Shown one piece after another: positions 53,023-59,003 of a stretch of 64,000 bases of DNA (its first letter is position 1; each line of letters opens with the position of its first letter). The translations under genes and the position numbers were made by a program. The notes under the pieces are model-generated. The model saw nothing but the letters and a program-made list of their open reading frames with translations, was not told the origin of the DNA and did no database searches. Location of the stretch: the NCBI RefSeq assembly GCF_900090315.1, contig NZ_FMHZ01000002.1, positions 6,232,501 through 6,296,500 of the forward strand, in the 5' to 3' direction. Origin of the DNA: Micromonospora citrea (GTDB taxonomy: Bacteria > Actinomycetota > Actinomycetes > Mycobacteriales > Micromonosporaceae).

Positions 53023-54606
53023 CTACCGTCGTGTCAGCGTTCGTGCGAAGGCGAGCACTTCGGCGGCGGTACGACCCCGCTCGTCCACAGCGTCCGGATC
53101 GGCCCCGGCCGCGAGCAGGGCCTCCATCACCTCGGTGGCGAGCGAGAGGGCGGCGGCGTGCAGGGGGGTGTGCCCGTCCCGGTCGGGTGCGTCGGGGTCG
53201 ACCCCGGCCGCGGTGAGCGCCGGGAGCACCCGGTGGTGGTCGACCCAGGGCAGCCAGTGCGCCAGCGTGCGACCCCGGTTGTCGCGCAGCTCTGGGTCGA
53301 TCCCGTCGGCGAGCAGGGCGAGTAGTCCTTCGGTGTCGCCGTGGAACGCGCGGGCGAAGAGGTCCTGCCGGAGCCTGCGGATCTCCTTCGGCATCGGCTT
53401 CGCCCCGGTACGCCAGGCGCGCACCGCCGCCGCGCAGCCGCCGACCGGCCCGCCCAGCCCGGCGAGCAGGAACTCCCGGCGCAACTCCTCGTCGGTGTGC
53501 GCGGTGACGAGGCGGCCGGCCGCGAGCTGGACGGAGTGCCAGTCCCGCCCGCACCGGATCCGGATCGGTGGGCACGGCGCCGGCTCCGGAGCCCGCCATG
53601 CCTGGGTCCGCCCGGGGAAGAGGGCCTGGTGCACCAGCGGGTGCAGCTCGTCCGGGGTCAGGTCGCCCCAGCGCAGCAGCGCCACGTCCGCCGGCGCGGG
53701 CGCCCCGAAGGCGTACGGCCCGGCGACCGGCTCGTCCCAGGCCGCCTGGCGGACGGTCAGCTGGCCGTCGCCGGCGATCTCGACGGCCAGCCTGTGGCTG
53801 TCGCCGAACTGCGTCGTCGTCCCGTAGCGGTGGGCGAGCCGCCGGGTCTCATCGGCGAGCACGGACAGCGCCGGCGCGTGGGCGACGAGTGCGGGCGCGA
53901 GCCAGGCGGGGTCCTGCCGGCCCACGTCCGGGTCGACGGTGAGCCCGGCCGCCTCGTAGGCCGCCACCGGCTGTCGGGCCGCCAGCAGCGCGGCCACCGT
54001 CTCCACCTCGGTGGCGCGGTCGTCGGCACGGCCGGCCGCGGCCGTGCCGCCCTGCGGATACGGACGGCCGTCGGGCGTGTGCCAGGCGAGTCGGACGGCC
54101 GAGGCGCCGTAGGCCCAGCGGCGGGTGGCGACCGCCTCGGCGTCCCAGCACCAGCCGGGCAGGTCGTGCCACCGGGTCGGCAGGCGCAGACTGTCGGTGA
54201 CCCGCAGCCCGATCCGCTGAGGGCTGTGGTCGGTGAGCGGCAGGGTCGCCACCAGCAGCGGGACGCCCCGGCGGAGCAGCCGCGCGGTCGTCCGGACCGG
54301 GCCGGGCAGCCGGGAGAGCACGACAGTAGCGCGGGGCAGCAGGGCCAGCGACCCGGTACGGGGCAGGAAGCGGCGCAGCAGGTCGGGGGCGAGGCCGCGC
54401 AGTTCGCCTTCGACGCGGGCGGCCTCGTCGGTGCCGTACCGGGCGGCCACGTCCCGCAGGTCGACGTGCACGTCGACCGCCGCGGCGGCGCAGGCGCCCC
54501 GCCAGTCACCGGCCCGTCGGCGGGCGGTGGCGGCGGCGATCACGGCCGGTGGGGAGGCGTATCCCAGGAGTCGCAGTTGCTTCTCCCGCTGCCGGCGGCG
54601 TTCCAT
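53023..54606 (-). CDS. Ankyrin-repeat protein 2 of the tRNA-like-associated module
   Basis: A 527-residue paralogue of the 48727-50388 protein. They share the N-terminal AGDWRGACAAAAVDVHVDL helix pair, LAPDLLRRFLPR, the central ELHPLVHQALFP, then IRCGRDWHS and C-terminal ankyrin repeats (GIDPELRDNRGRTLAHWL, GVDPDAPDRDGHTPLHAAAL, LLAAGADPDAVDERGRTAAE). ATG 54606 is preceded by GGGGA. The open frame extends upstream through tRNA-like element B, so the shorter start is preferred. It stands between element B (24 bp upstream) and element A (downstream), on the same strand. Confidence 0.8.
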   Translation of the reverse strand: MERRRQREKQLRLLGYASPPAVIAAATARRRAGDWRGACAAAAVDVHVDLRDVAARYGTDEAARVEGELRGLAPDLLRRFLPRTGSLALLPRATVVLSRLPGPVRTTARLLRRGVPLLVATLPLTDHSPQRIGLRVTDSLRLPTRWHDLPGWCWDAEAVATRRWAYGASAVRLAWHTPDGRPYPQGGTAAAGRADDRATEVETVAALLAARQPVAAYEAAGLTVDPDVGRQDPAWLAPALVAHAPALSVLADETRRLAHRYGTTTQFGDSHRLAVEIAGDGQLTVRQAAWDEPVAGPYAFGAPAPADVALLRWGDLTPDELHPLVHQALFPGRTQAWRAPEPAPCPPIRIRCGRDWHSVQLAAGRLVTAHTDEELRREFLLAGLGGPVGGCAAAVRAWRTGAKPMPKEIRRLRQDLFARAFHGDTEGLLALLADGIDPELRDNRGRTLAHWLPWVDHHRVLPALTAAGVDPDAPDRDGHTPLHAAALSLATEVMEALLAAGADPDAVDERGRTAAEVLAFARTLTRR

Positions 54607-54631
54607 CTCGGCGTCCCCGTTCCGTCGGGAG

Positions 54632-54703
54632 CGGGTCGGCCGGGATCGAACCGGCGTCCTCCCGATGAGCAATCGGGCGCGACGACCGCTGCGCTACGAC
54701 CCG
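54632..54703 (-). tRNA. tRNA-like element B (anticodon GCU, but no long variable arm)
   Basis: The minus strand folds as acceptor CGGGTCG/CGACCCG, TA, D-arm GCGCAGCGGTCGTCGCG, anticodon stem CCCGA/TCGGG with loop TTGCTCA, 5-base variable AGGAC and T-arm GCCGG-TTCGATC-CCGGC. The anticodon would be GCU (serine), yet serine tRNAs need a long variable arm, which is absent; C at position 37 is also odd. No CCA is encoded. The acceptor pairing extends to 10 bp (GAGCGGGTCG/CGACCCGCTC). A TACACT box (54719-54714) puts the predicted start at 54706, the first base of that extended stem. Confidence 0.6.
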
Positions 54704-54725
54704 CTCGTCGGCGAGTGTAGGAGTG

Positions 54726-54799
54726 CGGGCCGGCCGGATTCGAACCGGCGTCCTTCCGGTTTTGGAGACCGGACGCGACGACCGCTGCGCTACGGCCCA
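54726..54799 (-). tRNA. tRNA-like element C (anticodon CCA, tryptophan-type anticodon arm)
   Basis: On the minus strand: acceptor TGGGCCG/CGGCCCG (one U-G), TA, the D-arm GCGCAGCGGTCGTCGCG identical to element B, a 6-bp anticodon stem TCCGGT/ACCGGA with loop CTCCAAA, variable AGGAC and T-arm GCCGGTTCGAATCCGGC. The inner anticodon arm matches ordinary bacterial tRNA-Trp, but the stem has an extra pair and the acceptor is unlike tRNA-Trp. Pairing extends to 10 bp (54723-54802). No separate -10 was seen; it may be co-transcribed with element D. Confidence 0.6.
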
Positions 54800-54828
54800 C
54801 ACGTGGTGGCCGGGCGACGCCCGGGCGG

Positions 54829-54900
54829 CGGACGGGCCGGATTCGAACCGGCGTCTTTCTCCTTGAGAGGGAGACGCGACGACCTCTGCGCTACCGCCTG
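54829..54900 (-). tRNA. tRNA-like element D (anticodon CUC, glutamate-type)
   Basis: On the minus strand: acceptor CAGGCGG/CCGTCCG (one A-C mismatch, one G-U), TA, D-arm GCGCAGAGGTCGTCGCG, anticodon stem TCTCC/GGAGA with loop CTCTCAA, variable AAGAC and T-arm GCCGGTTCGAATCCGGC. The anticodon is CUC. The extended pairing reaches 11 bp. A TACACT box (54914-54909) predicts a start at about 54901, next to the acceptor. It is first of the element array and faces the PadR gene across a palindrome. Confidence 0.6.
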
Positions 54901-54908
54901 CCGCGAGC

Positions 54909-54914
54909 AGTGTA
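54909..54914 (-). promoter_or_regulatory. -10 box of the tRNA-like array (element D)
   Basis: TACACT on the minus strand, 7-8 bases before the 5' end of element D. The same hexamer precedes element B at 54719-54714 and TATGCT precedes element A at 52998-52993. No good -35 was found for any of them. Confidence 0.5.
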
Positions 54915-54936
54915 GGGCACCTCACGCGCCCGGGCT

Positions 54937-54960
54937 TGCTATGCAACGAGTTGCATAGCA
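54937..54960. promoter_or_regulatory. PadR operator: 10-bp palindrome between padR and the tRNA-like array
   Basis: The perfect inverted repeat TGCTATGCAA-CGAG-TTGCATAGCA contains ATGC-N8-GCAT, like known PadR-family sites. It lies just before the PadR gene and about 25 bp upstream of the -10 of element D on the other strand. It could control PadR itself and the divergent RNA array. Confidence 0.75.
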
Positions 54961-54971
54961 GGATGGCGGGC

Positions 54972-55523
54972 ATGGCGCTCGAACACGCGATCCTGGTCTC
55001 CCTGCTCGAACGACCGGGCTCCGGCTACGAGCTGGCCCGGCGGTTCGAGCGCTCCATCGGCCGCTTCTGGACCGCCACCCACCAGCAGATCTACCGCGTG
55101 CTCAAACGGATGGAGACCGACGGCTGGGTGACCGCCGAGGAGATCGGCCAGGAGGGCCGCCCCGACAAGCGGTCCTTCTCGGTCGCGCCGGCCGGTCGGG
55201 CCGCGCTGGTGACCTGGCTGCGCGCCCCGGTCCAGCCGGAGGCGGTGCGGCACGAGTTGGCCGTCAAGATCCGTGGGGCCGCCTTCGACGACGCCGCCGG
55301 CCGCGCCGCGCTGGTCACCGAGGTCGAGCGCTACCGCGCCACCCACGAGGCCACGCTCGCCCGCTACCTCACCGGCGAGCGGCGCGACTTCCCGGACCCC
55401 GCCGCGCGCGACGCCGAGACGGCGCTCCAGCACGTCGTGCTGCGCGGCGGCATCGCGTACGAGCGGATGGTGCTGGCCTGGCTCGACGACGTGCTGGCCA
55501 CCCTGCGCACCCTCGACGACTGA
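54972..55523 (+). CDS. PadR-family regulator
   Basis: A 183-residue PadR regulator. The winged helix (LEHAILVSLLERPGSGYELARRFERSIGRFW, then HQQIYRVLKRMETDGWV) and the PDKRSFSVAPAGRAAL wing are typical, with the Vir_C-like helical tail. ATG 54972 is preferred (AGGA 8 bases upstream); ATG 54963 is possible. It stands before an acyl-CoA dehydrogenase gene in the same direction and next to a perfect palindrome. PadR proteins sense phenolic or lipophilic compounds; the ligand here is unknown. Confidence 0.88.
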   Translation: MALEHAILVSLLERPGSGYELARRFERSIGRFWTATHQQIYRVLKRMETDGWVTAEEIGQEGRPDKRSFSVAPAGRAALVTWLRAPVQPEAVRHELAVKIRGAAFDDAAGRAALVTEVERYRATHEATLARYLTGERRDFPDPAARDAETALQHVVLRGGIAYERMVLAWLDDVLATLRTLDD

Positions 55524-55548
55524 CAGCCCGACCGAAGGGAGTCCCGCC

Positions 55549-57270
55549 GTGACGGGCTCGCCGCTGCTCAACCCGCGCACCTACGACCCCGCCCACCTCG
55601 ACGACACCTCCCGCCGGCTGCTGCGCGCCACCGTCGACTGGTTCGAGGGCCGGGGCAAGCGGGCGCTGCTCGACACCTACAACCGGCACGAGTGGTACGG
55701 CGACTTCCTGGACTTCGCCGCCAAGGAGGGGCTCTTCGCCGCCTTCTGCACCCCTGCCGCCGAGGGCGGAGGGGATCCGGCGAAGCGCTGGGACACCGCC
55801 CGCAACGCCGCGCTCAGCGAGATCCTCGGCTTCTACGGCCTCGGCTACTGGTACACCTGGCAGGTCACCGTGCTCGGCCTCGGCCCGGTCTGGCAGAGCG
55901 ACAACGCCGCCGCCCGGGCCCGCGCCGCCGGGCTGCTGGCCGACGGCCACGTGATGGCGTTCGGCCTCTCCGAGCGCGCCCACGGCGCGGACATCTACTC
56001 CACAGACATGCTGCTGACCCCCGACGGGGCGGGCGGGTTCCGGGCCACCGGCGCCAAGTACTACATCGGCAACGGCAACGTCGCCGGGCTGGTCTCGGTC
56101 TTCGGTCGCCGCGCCGACGTCGAGGGCCCGGACGGCTACGTCTTCTTCGCCGCCGACAGCCGCCACCCGGCCTACCACCTGGTCCGCAACGTGGTCAACG
56201 CGCAGATGTACGTCAGCGAGTTCCGCCTGGCGGACTACCCGGTGCGCGCCGAGGACGTGCTGCACACCGGCCGGGCCGCGTTCGACGCCGCCCTCAACAC
56301 GGTCAACGTGGGCAAGTTCAACCTCTGCACCGCCTCGATCGGCATCTGCGAGCACGCCATGTACGAGGCGGTGACCCACGCCCACGACCGGGTCCTCTAC
56401 GGCCGGCGGGTCACCGACTTCCCGCACGTGCGGCGCGAGCTGACCGACGCGTACGCCCGCCTCGTGGCGATGAAGCTGTTCAGCGACCGCGCCGTCGACT
56501 ACTTCCGCTCCGCCGGCCCGGACGACCGCCGGTACCTGCTGTTCAACCCGATGACCAAGATGAAGGTCACCACCGAGGGCGAGCGGGTGATCGACCTGCT
56601 CTGGGACGTCATCGCCGCGAAGGGCTTCGAGGCGGACACCTACTTTGACAAGGCCGCCAAGGACATCCGCGGGCTGCCCAAGCTCGAGGGGACGGTGCAC
56701 GTCAACCTCGCGCTGATCCTCAAGTTCATGGCGAACTACCTGTTCCACCCGGTCGACCACCCGCCGGTGCCGACCCGGCACGACGCCGCCGACGACGAGT
56801 TCCTGTTCCGGCAGGGCCCGGCCCGGGGCCTCGGCGCGATCCGCTTCCACGACTGGCGGGCCGCCTACGACGCGCACGCCGACGTGCCGAACGTCGCCCG
56901 CTTCCGGGAGCAGGCCGACGGCCTCTGCGCGCTGCTGGCCGCGCACGCCCCGAGCGAGGAGCAGCAGCGCGACCTCGACTTCCTGCTCGCCCTCGGCCAG
57001 CTCTTCGCGCTGGTCGTCTACGGCCACCTGATCCTGGAGCAGGCCGCGCTGACCGGCCTGGACCGCGACGTGCTCGACGAGATCTTCGACGTGCTGGTCC
57101 GCGACTTCTCCGGGTACGCCACCGAGCTGCACGGCAAGGCCGCCGCCACCGAGGCGCAGGCGGCCTGGGCGCTGGCGCACGTCCGCCGGCCGGTGCCGGA
57201 CGCGGAGCGGACGGCCCGGGTGTGGGCGCGGGTGGCGGCGCTCAGCGGCGCGTACGAGATGCGTCCCTGA
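55549..57270 (+). CDS. Acyl-CoA dehydrogenase-family protein (long form)
   Basis: A 573-residue flavoprotein. It has the ACAD-type core: FGLSERAHGADIYST in place of the CxxTEP segment, GAKYYIGNGNVAG, VGKFNLCTASIGICEHAM and GRRVTDFPHVRREL. The length exceeds normal ACADs (~390) by an extra C-terminal helical domain (EEQQRDLDFLLALGQLFALVVYGHLILEQ), as in acyl-CoA oxidase-like or long-chain forms. GTG 55549 follows GAAGGGAG. It lies 25 bp after padR, so PadR may regulate it. Confidence 0.85.
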   Translation: MTGSPLLNPRTYDPAHLDDTSRRLLRATVDWFEGRGKRALLDTYNRHEWYGDFLDFAAKEGLFAAFCTPAAEGGGDPAKRWDTARNAALSEILGFYGLGYWYTWQVTVLGLGPVWQSDNAAARARAAGLLADGHVMAFGLSERAHGADIYSTDMLLTPDGAGGFRATGAKYYIGNGNVAGLVSVFGRRADVEGPDGYVFFAADSRHPAYHLVRNVVNAQMYVSEFRLADYPVRAEDVLHTGRAAFDAALNTVNVGKFNLCTASIGICEHAMYEAVTHAHDRVLYGRRVTDFPHVRRELTDAYARLVAMKLFSDRAVDYFRSAGPDDRRYLLFNPMTKMKVTTEGERVIDLLWDVIAAKGFEADTYFDKAAKDIRGLPKLEGTVHVNLALILKFMANYLFHPVDHPPVPTRHDAADDEFLFRQGPARGLGAIRFHDWRAAYDAHADVPNVARFREQADGLCALLAAHAPSEEQQRDLDFLLALGQLFALVVYGHLILEQAALTGLDRDVLDEIFDVLVRDFSGYATELHGKAAATEAQAAWALAHVRRPVPDAERTARVWARVAALSGAYEMRP

Positions 57271-57284
57271 CCCGCGCGGTGGCG

Positions 57285-57319
57285 GCCGTCCGGGCGGCCG
57301 CGCCCCCGGCCCGGACGGC
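57285..57319. terminator. Bidirectional hairpin terminator between convergent genes
   Basis: Perfect 11-bp arms GCCGTCCGGGC (57285-57295) and GCCCGGACGGC (57309-57319) around a 13-base loop, between the ACAD gene and the convergent coiled-coil gene. Confidence 0.75.
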
Positions 57320-57358
57320 GGGCGGGGTGGCGCCCCGCCCGCTCCGCCGGTGCCCGGC

Positions 57359-58801
57359 TCAGCCGGCCGCCACCACCGGGTCCGGCAGAGGCTGCGCCGT
57401 GCTGCGGGCCGGCTCCCGCCCGCCGTCGGCCGAGGTCCCCGGCGCCTCGTCGGCCCCGGTCGCCGCGTCGCCGGCATCGTCGCCCACGGTGGCGACGGTC
57501 GGCACCGGCCGCTCGACGCGCGGACGGGCGGCGACCTGCGGGTACTCGGCGGTCTCCGCGCCGCCCGTGGCGGCGGCCATGACCGCGGCCGCGGCCAGGT
57601 CCGCCACCCGCTTCGCCTCCCGCTTCACCCGGGCGCGGACCTCCTTGGCGTGCTGCTCGGCGGAGTCCGCGGCCCGTCGCGCCTCGTCGAGCCGGCGCAG
57701 CTCGTCGGTCAGCTCCCGCCGGGTCTCGACGAGCCGCTGCTGCAGCTCGGCGAACTCGTGCTCGGCGGCACCGCTCTCCTGCCGCGCCTGGGCGAGCTGC
57801 TGCTGCGCCGCGTCCAGCTCGGACTGCAGCCGGGTCAGCGCCTCCCGCCGGTCCCGGATGCCCTGCTGCGCGGCGACGAGCTGCTGCTGGTGCGTCGCGG
57901 CCTGTTCGTCGGCGTGCTGGCGGACCTTGGCCGCGTACTGCTGCGCCTCGGCGATCAGCGTCGCGATCTCCTGTTCCGCCGCCGTACGCTGCCCGGCCAG
58001 CTCCCGCTCGGCCGCCGCGAGCTGCTCGGTGATCTCCTGCTCGGCGGCGGACCGCCGCTCGTTGATCTCCCGCTCCACGCCGGCCTGCCACTGGCCCAGC
58101 TCCTGCTGGGTCTTGGCGCGCGCCGCCTGCACCTCCTGCTGGATCTGGGTGCGGGCCGCGGCCAGGAACGCCTCGGCCTCGGCGCGGGCCTGTTCGAGCT
58201 GCTGGGCGCTCTGCTCGTCGATCCGCTTGGCCTCCTGGAGGGCGTGGTCGTGCGCCGCCTCGCCGGCGGCCCGCAGCCGCTCCGCCGCCTCGCGGATCCG
58301 GGTCAGCTCGGCCTGGGCGTTGGCGCGGCGCTCCTCGTGCTCGCGTTCGTCCTCGGCCCGCCGGGCCGCCGTCGCCTCGGCCAGTTCGCGCAGCGTCGTC
58401 GCCGCCTGTTCCCGGGCCTGGGTGAGCGCCTGCTCCGCCTCGGCGCGCAGCTCGGCGGCGTGCTGGTCGGCGGCGTCGGTGATGACCCCGGCCTGCTTCT
58501 CGGCCAGGGCCAGGATCTGGTCGACCATCGGGCCGAGGTCGCGGAAGGACGCCCGGTCCGGCTGGGCCGGCCGCTCGCGCAGCTCGGCCACCTCCGCCCG
58601 CAGCCGGTGCAGCTCGGCGGTCAGCTCCCGCACCTGCCCGGAGGCCCGTTCCCGCTCGGCGGCCAGCGCCGACAGCTCGCCGTCGACGCGTTCGACGTAC
58701 CGGTCGACCTGTCGTTTGTCGTAGCCGCGCAGCGTCAGGTCGAAGCTGGGCCGCGAGGTCGCGTCCTCGCGTACCGCGAACGGCTCCTCGCCGTGGGACA
58801 T
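57359..58801 (-). CDS. DivIVA/FilP/Scy-like coiled-coil cytoskeletal protein
   Basis: A 480-residue protein. A short N-terminal DivIVA-like motif (FDLTLRGYDKRQVDRYVERVDG) precedes a very long Ala/Gln/Glu-rich coiled coil (residues ~40-420) and an acidic, flexible tail. ATG 58801 has GGAGGAGGG upstream. In Streptomyces such proteins (Scy, FilP), sometimes mislabelled cellulose-binding, form a scaffold at hyphal tips and guide polar growth. Tail sequence differs between species. Function here is inferred by family. Confidence 0.87.
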   Translation of the reverse strand: MSHGEEPFAVREDATSRPSFDLTLRGYDKRQVDRYVERVDGELSALAAERERASGQVRELTAELHRLRAEVAELRERPAQPDRASFRDLGPMVDQILALAEKQAGVITDAADQHAAELRAEAEQALTQAREQAATTLRELAEATAARRAEDEREHEERRANAQAELTRIREAAERLRAAGEAAHDHALQEAKRIDEQSAQQLEQARAEAEAFLAAARTQIQQEVQAARAKTQQELGQWQAGVEREINERRSAAEQEITEQLAAAERELAGQRTAAEQEIATLIAEAQQYAAKVRQHADEQAATHQQQLVAAQQGIRDRREALTRLQSELDAAQQQLAQARQESGAAEHEFAELQQRLVETRRELTDELRRLDEARRAADSAEQHAKEVRARVKREAKRVADLAAAAVMAAATGGAETAEYPQVAARPRVERPVPTVATVGDDAGDAATGADEAPGTSADGGREPARSTAQPLPDPVVAAG

Positions 58802-59003
58802 GCACCCTCCTCCGTGTGATCGCGAGCGCCACGACCTTCCGGCGGTGAGCGCCCCGGAGGCCATGGTGTCGCGCAACGCTACCGCCGCCGATGCGTCGGT
58901 ATCGGCCCGCCCCGCTCACCGGACGAGGGCCACGACGCCCCCGGTCTCGGGCGCCGTGGTCGGCGCCGGAGTGGTTGAACACCCCGGCGCCGGTCCACGT
59001 CGG

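Noticed and set aside
49924..54720. Plus-strand frames of 350-700 codons over the ankyrin/LRR/SDR region
   Set aside because: Shadow frames with low-complexity translation; the minus-strand genes share 4-bp overlaps and clear domains.
54726..54799. Ordinary tRNA-Trp gene
   Set aside because: The anticodon loop fits, but the acceptor, extended anticodon stem and D/T-arms match its neighbours rather than tRNA-Trp.
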